In this document: positions 32,440 through 42,210 of the stretch, one piece after another
How positions within the stretch are numbered: position 1 is the stretch's first letter
Layout of the letters: every line of letters starts with the position of its first letter
DNA from: Nitratidesulfovibrio sp. SRB-5
GTDB taxonomy: Bacteria; Desulfobacterota; Desulfovibrionia; Desulfovibrionales; Desulfovibrionaceae
Assembly: GCF_019931275.1 (NCBI RefSeq)
Contig: NZ_JAIOTY010000002.1
Span: 1,266,631-1,330,630 of the forward strand
DNA length: 64,000 nt
Direction of reading: 5' to 3'
Translations under genes and position numbers: made by a program
The notes under the pieces: model-generated
Seen by the model: the letters and a program-made list of their open reading frames with translations, nothing else
What the model was told of the DNA's origin: nothing
Database searches by the model: none

Positions 32440-35400
32440 CTACACCTCGAACAACATCTCCAGGTCTTCGCGGGTCAGCGACTTCCAGGCTTCCTGGCCG
32501 GGGATGATGGCCTCGGCCACGCCGCGCTTCATGTCCTGCAACTTCAGGATCTTTTCTTCCACCGTGTTTTCGCAGATCAGCTTGTAGCTGAACACCTGCC
32601 GGGTCTGGCCGATGCGGTGCGTGCGGTCGGTGGCCTGGCTTTCCACGGCGGGGTTCCACCACGGGTCGTAGTGGATGACGTAGTCGGCGGAGGTCAGGTT
32701 AAGGCCCGTGCCGCCCGCCTTCAGCGAAATGAGGAAGATGGGAATCTCGGGCGTGTTGTTGAAGCGGTCCACCTGATCGAAGCGGTCCTTGCTGGTGCCG
32801 TCCAGGTAGCAGAAGGGAATGGCGTTGATCTGCAGCCACGAGCGGATGATGTGCAGCATCTGCACGAACTGCGAGAACACCAGCACCTTGTGGCCTTCCT
32901 CCACGATGTCGGTGATCATGTCCTTGAAGGCGTCGAACTTGCCGGAGGGCAGGTTGGTGGTCAGCCCCGGCATGTCCAGCTTCAGAAGGCGCGGGTGGCA
33001 GCATATCTGGCGCAGTTTCAGCAGCGCGTCCAGGATGGACATCTGGCTCTTGGCGATGCCCTTCTCGTCCACGTCGGCCATCACCTGCTCCTTCAGCTTG
33101 CGGGCAAGGGCGGCGTACAGTTCCGCCTGTTCTTCGGCCAGGGCGCAGTAGTAGGTGTTCTCGATCTTGGGGGGCAGGTCTTTCGCCACCTCGGACTTGG
33201 TGCGCCGCAGAATGAACGGGCGCACGCGGGTGCGCAGGTAGTCCAGGGTTTCGCTGTCGCCGTCCTTGATGGGCTTGATGATGCCCCGCTGGAAGGCGTG
33301 CTGCGAGCCCAGGAAGCCCGGCATCAGGAATTCGAACAGCGACCACAGCTCGAACAGGTTGTTCTCGATGGGCGTGCCCGACAGGCACAGCCGCATGCGG
33401 GCGTTGATGCGCCGCACGGAACGCGCCGTGATGGTGTTGGGGTTCTTGATGTTCTGCGCTTCGTCCAGGATGATCGAGTTGAACTCGTGCTCCTGCAATT
33501 CTTCCAGGTCGCGCCGCAACAGGGCGTAGGTGGTGACCACCAGGTCCGATTCGTCGATGCGGCGGAACATGCCCTCGCGCCGGGTGCCGTAGATGATCAG
33601 GCGGCGCAGGTCGGGCACGAACTTCTGGGCTTCACGGTCCCAGTTGGGCAGCACCGAGGTGGGCACCACGATCAGGTTGGGCCCCACTGCCCCGCGTTCC
33701 ACCATGTGCTGGATGAACGACAGGGTCTGGATGGTCTTGCCGAGGCCCATTTCGTCGGCCAGGATGCCGCCAAAGCCGTATTCGCGCAAAAAGTTGAGGT
33801 ACGACAGGCCCTGCTGCTGGTAGCCGCGCAGTGACGCCGTAAGCCCCTTGGGCGGATCGATGGGCCGTATCTCGCGGAAGTTGCGGATCTTGTCGCGCAG
33901 GCTGTTCCAGAACGGGTCGGTCTGGGCGTCGGGCAGGTCGTCCAGCAGGCTGTCCAGCACCGGGGCCTCGAACTGCTGGAACTGCTTCTGCGGCGGCTTT
34001 TCCGGGTCCAGGCCAAGAGCCTGCAACTTGTGGGCGATGCGCTTCAGCCAGGCTTCGGGCAGGCTGGTGTACGAGCCGTCCTTCAACTGCACGTAGCGCT
34101 TGCCCTGGGCCCACGCCTTCCAGATCTTGTCGATGGGCACCTTCTGGCCGTCGTATTCCACGGTGATGTCGAGGGAGAACCACTTGTCTTCCTCGCTCGT
34201 TTCCACCTTGGCCGTGATGACGGGCTGCGACAGGCGCACCTTGTAGCGCGACAGGGCCTTTTCGCCGTACACGCGGTACAGTTCCACCAGCTTGGGATAG
34301 GCGTCGAGCAGGAAGTTGATGGCCTCTTCCGGCTCCAGGAACCACATGCGGTTGCTGCGCGGCTGAAAGCGCATTTCGGCCAGCAGCGCGGTAAGCGATG
34401 CCTCTTCTTCCTGATGGCGGCGGATGAGGCAGGTATGGCCGTCGATGGTGTAGCTGCCGGTCTGGAAGTCGGGGTTGGGGCCGGGCAGGTAGAATTCGCC
34501 GTGCACCGTCTCGTAGATGTTCTGGATTTCCAGCGTCAGCAGGCTGCCTTCCTCGTCCAGGAACAGCTTGGGGTTGTACGTGGCCGGCTGGAAGATGGGT
34601 TCCATGTGCTTCAGGAACTCTTCCTGCCCGTACAGGTCGCTGGTGGGCAGCTTGGTCCACACCCGGTCGAGGAACTCGGAAATGTCTTCCTGCGGGATCA
34701 TCGGGGGCTGGCGCACGAGATCCTGCACCAGTTGCGAGTTCAGGCTGGTGTGCACGGGGTAGAAGCCTTTGTTCCAGCACACCCACAGCGGCATCTGGCC
34801 GTGAAAGGTCACCTCGCTGCCGATGATGGAGAACGGCTGCTTGCCTTCGCGGTGCAGCATCACGTCGAACGACAGCCCGTCGTCGGTGAGTTGCGGCTTC
34901 AGCTTCAGGCGCATGGAGGTGCGCTCGATGCGGCAGGGCTGGTCGGTGTCGCCCCAGAACAGGTAGTATTCGTTGCGGATGGCCCACAGGAACCAGGTCA
35001 GCAGGCCGTCCGGCACCTCTATGCGGTGGCCGTAGTAGTCCACGATCTGGCCGATCTGCTGCGACACCTGCGCCAGCTGGGGCGAAAGTTCGCACCAGTC
35101 GGGGTTGCGCAGGATCTGTTCCAGCGTGATTTCATTGTGTACCGTGGACAGGCCCGACTTGTTCTGGCGGCCCCGGAACAGCGAAACCAGAAGTCGCCCC
35201 GGCTCGGGGTGAAAGCGGAAGATCAGGTAATGCTGGCCCGCTTCCGGCTCTATGGCGGTGGAAAAGAAGGCGCGGAAATTCTGCCGCCATTCGGTCTTGG
35301 GCCGGGCGGGTTCTTCGCCGCCGGAGCGCGTTTCCAGCGACGACAGCATCTTGAGGGCGGTGGCCCCCACGTGCCTGCACACGCCAGAGAATGAATCCGG

Positions 35401-35649
35401 GCAGTTGCAGTGGTAGGCGGTGGTGCCTTCGCCAAGGTTGATGGACAGCTTGGGCGAATATATCTGGAAGTCTTCCCCCTGGATGCTTCCTTCAACTTCC
35501 CAATAGCCGTCGGCCTTCTTCAGGCTCAGTTTCTGGACGCCGCCCTCGGCGAGAATGTCCTGCGATCCGTCCAGGATGTATTCCGGGATGGAATCATGGA
35601 CGAAGTCCTGCAGGAGCGAACGGACGGATTGCTCCTCGTTCAGTTCCAT
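32440..35649 (-). CDS. SNF2-family helicase with SWIM zinc finger
   Basis: A 1069-residue ATP-dependent DNA translocase. An N-terminal SWIM finger (YHCNCPDSFSGVCRHVGA, about 75-95) binds zinc and probably nucleic acid. The SNF2 ATPase core starts near 600: Walker A ADEMGLGKTIQT (about 630), Walker B/DEAH-like IILDEAQNIKN (about 728), and motif VI with DRTHRIGQTRQVFSYKL near 1010. It resembles bacterial HepA/RapA-like and stand-alone SNF2 proteins, whose role in DNA or RNA polymerase remodelling is not settled. I start at ATG 35649 (GAGGAG 12 bases upstream) rather than the frame's first ATG at 35748. It is divergent from the lipoprotein gene at 35928. Confidence 0.9.
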   Translation of the reverse strand: MELNEEQSVRSLLQDFVHDSIPEYILDGSQDILAEGGVQKLSLKKADGYWEVEGSIQGEDFQIYSPKLSINLGEGTTAYHCNCPDSFSGVCRHVGATALKMLSSLETRSGGEEPARPKTEWRQNFRAFFSTAIEPEAGQHYLIFRFHPEPGRLLVSLFRGRQNKSGLSTVHNEITLEQILRNPDWCELSPQLAQVSQQIGQIVDYYGHRIEVPDGLLTWFLWAIRNEYYLFWGDTDQPCRIERTSMRLKLKPQLTDDGLSFDVMLHREGKQPFSIIGSEVTFHGQMPLWVCWNKGFYPVHTSLNSQLVQDLVRQPPMIPQEDISEFLDRVWTKLPTSDLYGQEEFLKHMEPIFQPATYNPKLFLDEEGSLLTLEIQNIYETVHGEFYLPGPNPDFQTGSYTIDGHTCLIRRHQEEEASLTALLAEMRFQPRSNRMWFLEPEEAINFLLDAYPKLVELYRVYGEKALSRYKVRLSQPVITAKVETSEEDKWFSLDITVEYDGQKVPIDKIWKAWAQGKRYVQLKDGSYTSLPEAWLKRIAHKLQALGLDPEKPPQKQFQQFEAPVLDSLLDDLPDAQTDPFWNSLRDKIRNFREIRPIDPPKGLTASLRGYQQQGLSYLNFLREYGFGGILADEMGLGKTIQTLSFIQHMVERGAVGPNLIVVPTSVLPNWDREAQKFVPDLRRLIIYGTRREGMFRRIDESDLVVTTYALLRRDLEELQEHEFNSIILDEAQNIKNPNTITARSVRRINARMRLCLSGTPIENNLFELWSLFEFLMPGFLGSQHAFQRGIIKPIKDGDSETLDYLRTRVRPFILRRTKSEVAKDLPPKIENTYYCALAEEQAELYAALARKLKEQVMADVDEKGIAKSQMSILDALLKLRQICCHPRLLKLDMPGLTTNLPSGKFDAFKDMITDIVEEGHKVLVFSQFVQMLHIIRSWLQINAIPFCYLDGTSKDRFDQVDRFNNTPEIPIFLISLKAGGTGLNLTSADYVIHYDPWWNPAVESQATDRTHRIGQTRQVFSYKLICENTVEEKILKLQDMKRGVAEAIIPGQEAWKSLTREDLEMLFEV

Positions 35650-35927
35650 ATGCTCGTGTGCTCCTCTGGAGTCGCAACCGGAGGGGAGGCGCGCATGCCG
35701 GATGCGGGCGGGGCGCGCTTCGAACATGTCCCCCCGGACGAAGCGCAATTGACCAGATTAGTCCAAAATTGCACCATAATCAATAGCGGGGGCGTTTGCT
35801 CACGGCGCGGGACAATGATATCCAACGCGCTCGGGCGGAATCCGGCGCGCCACGCGCGGGGATACGCCCATGCTATCGTGAAATCATACCCCATCCACGG
35901 GAATAGGCAATAGCCGGAGGCAATCGC

Positions 35928-37658
35928 ATGAACCGCACCGCTTCACCCGCGCCGCGCGCCACGCGCGCAGGCCTGTACCTTCTGGCGCTTCTGCTGTGCC
36001 TGTTGCTGGCCGCCTGCGGCGACTCCGCCCCCCGGGGCGACAAGGACGGCGGCCAGAACGGCACCACGGGTGCCGGGGGCAACGCCACCTCGGCCCAGGG
36101 GGGGCAGGCCGCCGCGCCAACGCCCGGAGAACCGGTCACCGGCGACAGGATCATTCTCGGCACCATCGGAGAACCGTCCAACCTGCTGCCGTTCATCGCG
36201 TCCGACGCGTCGTCGCACGAGGTCAGCGACCAGATTTTCGTGGCCGCGCTGCGCTACGACAAGGACCTGAACATCGAGAAGTGGGCCGCCGCCTCGTACG
36301 AGGTGCTGGAAAACGGCACCCTGCTGCGTTTCACCCTGCGCGACGACATCCGCTGGGAGGACGGCAAGCCCCTGACCGCCGACGACGTGGAGTTCACCTA
36401 CAAGCTGATGGTGGACCCCAAGACCCCCACCCCCTACGCCGAGGACTACCTGGCCATCCAGGAATTCCGCAAGACGGGGCCGCTGTCGTTCGAGGTGCGC
36501 TACGCCAGGCCCTTTGCCCGCTCGCTGATTACCTGGATGCACGGCATCATGCCGAAGCACCTGCTGGAAGGGCAGGACCTGATGAACACGCCCTTCTCGC
36601 GCAAGCCCGTGGGCGCCGGACCGTACCGGCTGAAGGAATGGGAGGCGGGCACCCGCCTGACCCTGGAGGCCAGCCCCAGCTACTTCCTGGGCCGCCCCTA
36701 CATCGACGAGGTGGTCTACCGGATCATCCCCGACCTTTCGACCATGTTCCTGGAACTGAAGGCCCAGCGCCTGGACATGATGAACCTGAGCCCGCAGCAG
36801 TACCTGCACCAGACCAACGGGGCCGAATGGGACATGGCCTGGCGCAAGTTCCAGTACCTGTCCTTCGGCTACAGCTACCTTGGCTACAACCTGTCGCTGC
36901 CCATGTTCAGGGATGTGAAGGTGCGCCAGGCGCTTACCTGCGCCATAGACCGCAAGGCGCTGGTGGCCGGGGTGCTGCTGGGGCAGGGCATGCCCACCGT
37001 GGGCCCGTACAAGCCGGGCACCTGGGTATACAATGACAAAATTGATGATTATCCGTATGATCCTGCCAAGGCCAGGGAACTGCTGGCGCAGGCAGGCTGG
37101 GCCGACACCAACGGCGACGGCCTTCTGGACAAGGACGGCGCGCCCTTCGCGTTCACCATCCTGACCAATCAGGGCAACGACCAGCGCATCAAGGCCGCCA
37201 CCATCATCCAGAGCCAGCTCAAGTCCGTGGGCATCGACGTGAAGATACGCACGGTGGAGTGGGCGGCCTTCATCAAGGAATTCGTGGACAAGGGGCGCTT
37301 CGACGCCGTGCTGCTGGGCTGGAACATCCTGCAAGACCCCGACCTGTACGACGTGTGGCATTCGTCCAAGGCCGTGCCCGGCGGGCTGAACTTCGTGGGT
37401 TACAAGAACCCGGAGGTGGACGACCTGCTGGAACGCGCCCGTTCCACCTTCGATCAGGCCGAACGCAAGAAGCTGTACGACCGGTTCCAGGAAATCCTGC
37501 ACCGCGACCAGCCGTACTGCTTCCTGTACACGCCGTATTCGCTGCCCATCGTCAGTTCGCGTTTCCAGGGGCTGGAACCCGCTCCGGCCGGGCTGACCCA
37601 CAACTTCACCCGCTGGTGGACCCCGAAGGAACAGCAGCGGTATCGCATGCAACAGTGA
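35928..37658 (+). CDS. Peptide/nickel-type ABC transporter substrate-binding lipoprotein
   Basis: A 576-residue family 5 extracellular solute-binding protein (OppA/DppA type). The signal peptide ends in LLLAAC with the lipidated Cys at residue 30, so the mature protein is membrane-anchored. An Asn/Gly/Thr-rich tether (31-70) precedes the binding domain. Family blocks include LRFTLRDDIRWEDGKPLTADD (given in part; about 123-142), MHGIMPKHLLE and PVGAGPYRLKEW. A motif resembling a calcium loop, DTNGDGLLDKDG, lies near residue 390, as in other members. GGAGG precedes the ATG. No permease or ATPase genes are adjacent, so it relies on genes elsewhere. Confidence 0.9.
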   Translation: MNRTASPAPRATRAGLYLLALLLCLLLAACGDSAPRGDKDGGQNGTTGAGGNATSAQGGQAAAPTPGEPVTGDRIILGTIGEPSNLLPFIASDASSHEVSDQIFVAALRYDKDLNIEKWAAASYEVLENGTLLRFTLRDDIRWEDGKPLTADDVEFTYKLMVDPKTPTPYAEDYLAIQEFRKTGPLSFEVRYARPFARSLITWMHGIMPKHLLEGQDLMNTPFSRKPVGAGPYRLKEWEAGTRLTLEASPSYFLGRPYIDEVVYRIIPDLSTMFLELKAQRLDMMNLSPQQYLHQTNGAEWDMAWRKFQYLSFGYSYLGYNLSLPMFRDVKVRQALTCAIDRKALVAGVLLGQGMPTVGPYKPGTWVYNDKIDDYPYDPAKARELLAQAGWADTNGDGLLDKDGAPFAFTILTNQGNDQRIKAATIIQSQLKSVGIDVKIRTVEWAAFIKEFVDKGRFDAVLLGWNILQDPDLYDVWHSSKAVPGGLNFVGYKNPEVDDLLERARSTFDQAERKKLYDRFQEILHRDQPYCFLYTPYSLPIVSSRFQGLEPAPAGLTHNFTRWWTPKEQQRYRMQQ

Positions 37659-37724
37659 CGGGTTGACTCCGGAGTCCCTTCGGAAACAGCCTCTCTTGGG
37701 AATGTAACCCCAGCTTTTCCCACC

Positions 37725-37748
37725 GCACCCGGCCCCGCCGCCGGGTGC
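37725..37748 (+). terminator. Hairpin after the lipoprotein gene
   Basis: A 9-bp stem (GCACCCGGC 37725-37733 with GCCGGGTGC 37740-37748) with no clear U-tract; a weak terminator candidate between the lipoprotein gene and rel. Confidence 0.4.
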
Positions 37749-37840
37749 GCGCGATTTCGCGGCAGTGACCGGCGGGACCACACAGCCAACTCCGGCCATG
37801 GCGCTGCCCGCCCTGGCCGACGTACACGGGCCATAACCGC

Positions 37841-40009
37841 ATGATCCGCATCCAGGACGTCCTCGACAAGGTGGCGTCGGTCAACAAGAACGCCGACCTT
37901 GCCCTCATACAGAAGGCCTACGTGTACGCGGCCGCCGCGCACGCTGGCCAGACGCGCCTTTCGGGCGAGCCGTACCTGTCGCACCCGCTGGCGGTGGCCT
38001 ATTCGCTGGCCGAAATGCGCTTCGACGAGGCGGCGATAGCCGCCGGGCTGCTGCACGACACGGTGGAAGACACCACCGTGAGCATCGAGGACATCGACAC
38101 CCTGTTCGGCGAAGAAGTGGCCGACGTGGTGGATGGCGTCACCAAGATCAGCCAGATGACCTTCGAGAGCAAGGAAGAGGCCCAGGCCGAGAACATCCGC
38201 AAGATGATCCTGGCCATGGCGCACGACATCCGGGTGCTCATCGTCAAGCTGGCCGACCGCCTGCACAACATGCGCACCCTGGGCTTCCAGAAGTCGCACA
38301 AGCAGAAGCTGATCGCCCAGGAAACCATGGACATCTACGCCCCGCTGGCCAACCGGCTGGGGCTGCACCGCATCAAGCTGGAACTCGAGGACCTGAGCTT
38401 CCGCTACCTGAAGCCCGACGTCTACGCCCAGATCGACGAATGGCTGGACACCAACCAGGTGGTGGAACGCCACTACATCGAACGGGTCATCACCCGCATC
38501 CGCGAGATACTGGAGAAGAACGAGATCAAGGGCGAGGTGCGCGGGCGCATCAAGCACAAGTACAGCATCTACAAGAAGATGGTGCAGCAGGACCTGACGC
38601 TGGACGACATGCACGACATCATCGCCTTCCGGGTGATCGTGGGCGACCTGCGCGACTGCTACGCCGTGCTCGGCCTGATGCACGCCCAGTGGAAGCCGGT
38701 GCACGGGCGGTTCAAGGACTACATCTCCATGCCCAAGGCCAACGGGTACCGCAGCCTGCACACCACGGTCATCGGGCCGGAAGGCGAGCGCATGGAGATA
38801 CAGATCCGCACGGAGGAAATGCACCGCCTGGCGGAACACGGCGTGGCCTCGCACTGGCTGTACAAGGAAGGCAGCCGGGTGAATCCGCGCGACCTTGAGC
38901 AGTTCACCTGGCTGCACGAGATTCTGGACCGCCAGAAGATGGAGACCGACTCCAAGGAGTTCATGCAGTCGCTGCGCCTCGACCTGTTCAAGGACGAGGT
39001 GTACGTGTTCACCCCGCGCGGCGACGTGAAGGAACTGCCCGAAGGGGCAACCCCCATAGATTTCGCCTACCTGATCCATACGGAAGTGGGCAACCACTGT
39101 GCCGGGGCCAAGGTCAACGGCAAGCTGGTGCCGCTGGGCACCGCCCTGAAAAGCGGCGACACCATAGAGGTCATTACCGACAACAGCCGCCGCCCCAGCC
39201 GCGACTGGCTGAAGTTCGTCAAGACGGCCAAGGCCCGCAGCCGCATCCAGCACTACATCCGCACCGAAGAGCGCGAACGGTCCATCGCGCTGGGGCGCGA
39301 GATGCTGGAAAAGGAAGGGCGGCGCATGGGCATCAACATCACCAAGGCCCTGCGCGACGGTGACCTGCTGCCCGTGATCAAGGAACTTTCGCTGGGCAGC
39401 GTGGAAGACCTGCTGTCCAACGTGGGCTACGCCCGCTACACCCCCAAGAAGGTGCTGAAGCGCCTGCTGCCCAAGGACGAGGAGGCCGCGGCGGAAGAAG
39501 CCGCCAAGGCAGCCGAGGCCAGCGCCGCCAGCGCCGCCACGCGAGAGGCCAACCGCCGGGCGGACAGCGTGAGCATCAAGGGGGTGGACGACATCCTGGT
39601 GCGCTTCGCCCGCTGCTGCAACCCGCTGCCGGGCGATCCCATCATCGGCTTCATCAGCCGGGGGCGCGGGGTGACGGTGCACACCTCCGACTGTGCCAAC
39701 GTGCAGACCATGGAGCCGGAACGGCTCATCTCGGTGTTCTGGGACGGGCAGGAGGACAAGCCCTACCCGGCGCGCATCCACCTGGTGTGCCGCAACGAAA
39801 AGGGCGTGCTGGCCCAGATTACCGCGCTGCTGGCCGAAGAGAACGTCAACATCGACTCCGGCAACATGCGCTCCATGGTGGACGGCAAGTCGGAAGTGGA
39901 CTTCACCGTGGAGGTGCGCGACGTGGCGCACCTGTACCGGGCGCTGGACAAGCTGCGCAAGCTGCCCACGGTGGTGGAGGTGCTGCGCTCCACCTCGACC
40001 ATGGAATAA
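37841..40009 (+). CDS. rel: Bifunctional (p)ppGpp synthetase/hydrolase
   Basis: Makes and degrades the stringent-response alarmone (p)ppGpp. The 722-residue protein has the full long-RSH plan. The HD hydrolase domain holds LLHDTVEDT near residue 70 and KLADRLHNMRT near 138, so the hydrolase residues are intact. The synthetase domain (about 235-350) includes YISMPKANGYRSLHTT. A TGS domain (about 385-445), a zinc-finger/helical region with RCCNPLPGDPI, and an ACT domain (about 645-720) follow. Because both catalytic sites look intact it is the SpoT/Rel type rather than RelA. An Ala/Glu-rich insertion lies at about 548-570. The start has no clear ribosome site. Confidence 0.95.
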   Translation: MIRIQDVLDKVASVNKNADLALIQKAYVYAAAAHAGQTRLSGEPYLSHPLAVAYSLAEMRFDEAAIAAGLLHDTVEDTTVSIEDIDTLFGEEVADVVDGVTKISQMTFESKEEAQAENIRKMILAMAHDIRVLIVKLADRLHNMRTLGFQKSHKQKLIAQETMDIYAPLANRLGLHRIKLELEDLSFRYLKPDVYAQIDEWLDTNQVVERHYIERVITRIREILEKNEIKGEVRGRIKHKYSIYKKMVQQDLTLDDMHDIIAFRVIVGDLRDCYAVLGLMHAQWKPVHGRFKDYISMPKANGYRSLHTTVIGPEGERMEIQIRTEEMHRLAEHGVASHWLYKEGSRVNPRDLEQFTWLHEILDRQKMETDSKEFMQSLRLDLFKDEVYVFTPRGDVKELPEGATPIDFAYLIHTEVGNHCAGAKVNGKLVPLGTALKSGDTIEVITDNSRRPSRDWLKFVKTAKARSRIQHYIRTEERERSIALGREMLEKEGRRMGINITKALRDGDLLPVIKELSLGSVEDLLSNVGYARYTPKKVLKRLLPKDEEAAAEEAAKAAEASAASAATREANRRADSVSIKGVDDILVRFARCCNPLPGDPIIGFISRGRGVTVHTSDCANVQTMEPERLISVFWDGQEDKPYPARIHLVCRNEKGVLAQITALLAEENVNIDSGNMRSMVDGKSEVDFTVEVRDVAHLYRALDKLRKLPTVVEVLRSTSTME

Positions 40010-40093
40010 GGGGAATAAGGGGGAGCAGGGGCGGATGCGCAAGTGGGGAACCCCCGCCCGAACATCACCCGCATTTCACGCAACATGCGCGAC

Positions 40094-40125
40094 AAAAGAG
40101 GGGCCTCCGCAAGGAGGCCCCTTTT
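40094..40125. terminator. Bidirectional terminator between rel and flagellin
   Basis: A 9-bp perfect stem (GGGGCCTCC 40100-40108 with GGAGGCCCC 40113-40121, loop GCAA), with AAAA at 40094-40097 and TTTT at 40122-40125, so it can stop transcription from both convergent genes. Confidence 0.92.
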
Positions 40126-40239
40126 GCTGGCGCTTGTGAGTGGAGAGGCTGGCCGTTTCCCTTGGGTGTTTGCCCGCGGCCCCGGCGTGGTCTGGAAGTC
40201 TTGTCGGGATTGACGGTGTCCTTGTCTTTCCCCTGCGTG

Positions 40240-41127
40240 CTACGTGCCCAACAGGTTCAACGCGAGACGGGGCAGCGAGTTGGCCTGTGAAAGCATGGCC
40301 ACGGCCGACTGGGACAGAATCTGCTGGCGCACAAATTCGGTCATTTCCATCGACACGTCCACGTCCGATATGCGTGATTCGGCGGCCTGAAGGTTTTCGG
40401 CCTGGATCTGCAGGTTGCTGATGGTGTTTTCCAGACGGTTCTGGAGGGCGCCGAGCGAGGCGCGGATCTTGTCCTTGGAGATGATGGCGTTGGTCAGGCC
40501 TTCCAGGGCCGCCTGCGCCGCCGACTGGGTGGAGATGGACTTGCCCTTGCCGTCGGCGGCCTGGGCGCCCACACCAAGGGCGGACGCGGTCGCGTTGCCG
40601 ATCTTGATGTAGTAGTAGTCTTCCGCGCAGTCGTTGGCCGAGCCGAAGTGCACCTTGAGCTTGCCCGTGGCTTCGATGCCCGAGCCGTCGTGTGCGCCCG
40701 AAAGGTGCCCGTTCAGCAGGTGCACGCCGTTGAAGTCGGTGGAATTGGCGATTCGGGTGATTTCCGAGGCCATGGCCTGGTATTCCGAATCGATGATCAG
40801 GCGCTGGTCCGAGGTGTAGGTGCCGGTGGCAGCCTGTTCGGCCAGTTCCTTCATGCGGATCAGCTTTTCGTCGATGACGCCCAGGGCGCCGTCGGCGGTC
40901 TGGATCAGCGAGATGGCATCGTTGGCGTTGCGCGCGCCCTGATTGAGCGACGCGATGTCGGCACGCATCAATTCGCGGATGGCGAGACCGGCGGCGTCGT
41001 CGGCAGCGGTGCCCACGCGCAGGCCCGAAGAGAGCCGGCGCACCGAAGTGGCGAGCTTGCCGTACGACAGGCTCAGGTTGTTGGTGGCGTTCATCGCCAT
41101 CAAGTTGTGATTGATAACCAGTGACAT
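40240..41127 (-). CDS. fliC: Flagellin
   Basis: Subunit of the flagellar filament, 295 residues. The conserved N-terminal D0/D1 helix starts MSLVINHNLMAMNATNNL and includes SSGLRVGTAADDAAGLAIRE; the C-terminal D1/D0 helix contains LGALQNRLENTISNLQ and ends LSQANSLPRLALNLLGT. The variable central domain is short, as in other Desulfovibrio flagellins. I choose ATG 41127 rather than 41133: AAGGAGGA is well spaced for the former and abuts the latter. A near-consensus sigma-28 promoter lies about 125 bp upstream. Two Tyr-rich residues in the middle (DYYYIKI) mark the outer domain. Confidence 0.96.
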   Translation of the reverse strand: MSLVINHNLMAMNATNNLSLSYGKLATSVRRLSSGLRVGTAADDAAGLAIRELMRADIASLNQGARNANDAISLIQTADGALGVIDEKLIRMKELAEQAATGTYTSDQRLIIDSEYQAMASEITRIANSTDFNGVHLLNGHLSGAHDGSGIEATGKLKVHFGSANDCAEDYYYIKIGNATASALGVGAQAADGKGKSISTQSAAQAALEGLTNAIISKDKIRASLGALQNRLENTISNLQIQAENLQAAESRISDVDVSMEMTEFVRQQILSQSAVAMLSQANSLPRLALNLLGT

Positions 41128-41250
41128 GACCATTCCTCCTTGAATGTGTCGTCACGACTTCCCTTGCCAGATCGGGGGACGCGGCCTTGCGCCTGTGGCG
41201 CGGAATCACCTCCGGTTGGCCGTAGATTCTCCCCTCCCCACTCGCCGTTC

Positions 41251-41277
41251 GTATCGGCGCCTATAAAAAACGCTTTA
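41251..41277 (-). promoter_or_regulatory. Sigma-28 (FliA) promoter of the flagellin gene
   Basis: On the minus strand TAAAGCGT (41277-41270), an 11-bp spacer and GCCGATAC (41258-41251) match the flagellar sigma-28 consensus TAAAGTTT-N11-GCCGATAA at 13 of 16 positions, including all core positions. The predicted leader is roughly 115 bases. Confidence 0.88.
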
Positions 41278-41615
41278 GGGCTGCGTGGGCAGTTTTTTCA
41301 TCTTTTCTTGAATTTTTCATGTATCATGCTTGAATTAAACATGTTGTTTGCAGTGTTATTTTTTGCCTGAGCTGCATGGGGCAAGGCGGGCAGGGCAGGC
41401 CCATGCCCGGCGTTGCCGGTGGCATGACCCGCCCGCCTGCACGGTAGGCACGCGGATGCCCGACGTGGCAATGCAGGCGCGCTGTTGTCCGGGCGCGTCG
41501 TCGTTCAGGCGCAGCAAGGCCCGCGCGGCGGGTGCCGAACGGGCCGGGGCGGGTGGAATCGAAGCAGGCAGGGGGGGAAGGGAGCGGCGCCGAAAAGGGG
41601 GCGCGGCGTGCGCGG
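41278..41615. other. Gap between flagellin promoter and next minus-strand gene
   Basis: 338 bp without a supported gene. It is AT-rich to about 41370 and GC-rich after that. No terminator for the gene ending at 41616 was recognised. Confidence 0.4.
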
Positions 41616-42149
41616 CTACTTCAGGAATTCGGCCAGTGCGCCGTTGCGCTCCTTGAGCAGGCGCAGGGTCTGTTCCTGCTGGCGCAGGCGGCGCACGGCC
41701 CGCAACGATAGCCACGCTCCCAGCACCAGCAGGACCAGGTTCAGCGTGCCCACCGGCAGCAGGAAATGCAGCACGTCTTCGGTGTCGTAGTAGCGCGAGG
41801 TGGCGATGAGGAAGGTGGTCAGCGACATGGGCAGCGCCACGATGGCAATGCCCGTGCGCAGCGCCGCCAGCGAGGTGCGCTTTTCCGCCAGCACCAGTTG
41901 CGCCTCGTTGATGATGATGGGGGCGGGGGGCGGCGGGCAGGTCGGTTCGTCGTGGTCAGCCGGTGGTGGCGGGGCAACGGCCTGAAAGTCCATTGGGGCA
42001 GGCTGGAGGGAGGATGGCGCGGATTGGCCCGTGGGCACGCTGGCTGGCGACGCGGCGTGGCCGTCGCTGTGGCCGGATTGGCCGGTGCGCGAAGGCAGGC
42101 CAGATTGAGAAGGCTGGCCGGATTGGTCGGGGTGTGCGGGCTGGGTCAT
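41616..42149 (-). CDS. DUF202-like small membrane protein
   Basis: A 177-residue protein. The C-terminal half resembles DUF202/YidH proteins: AEKRTSLAALRTGIAIVALP forms the start of the first membrane helix (about 90-115), and a second helix spans about 128-148, followed by a basic, coiled tail. The first 80 residues are Ser/Pro/Gln-rich with repeated GQSG motifs, low complexity and likely cytoplasmic. Function is unknown for this family. It is the last of a minus-strand series after the small lipoprotein gene, 61 bp apart. The start at 42149 has only a weak ribosome site. Confidence 0.68.
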   Translation of the reverse strand: MTQPAHPDQSGQPSQSGLPSRTGQSGHSDGHAASPASVPTGQSAPSSLQPAPMDFQAVAPPPPADHDEPTCPPPPAPIIINEAQLVLAEKRTSLAALRTGIAIVALPMSLTTFLIATSRYYDTEDVLHFLLPVGTLNLVLLVLGAWLSLRAVRRLRQQEQTLRLLKERNGALAEFLK

Positions 42150-42210
42150 GGTGCGTCCGGCGGGTGCAGGCGTGGCGTGTGAAAGGGTTCTGGTCCGGCG
42201 GCTGACGGGG

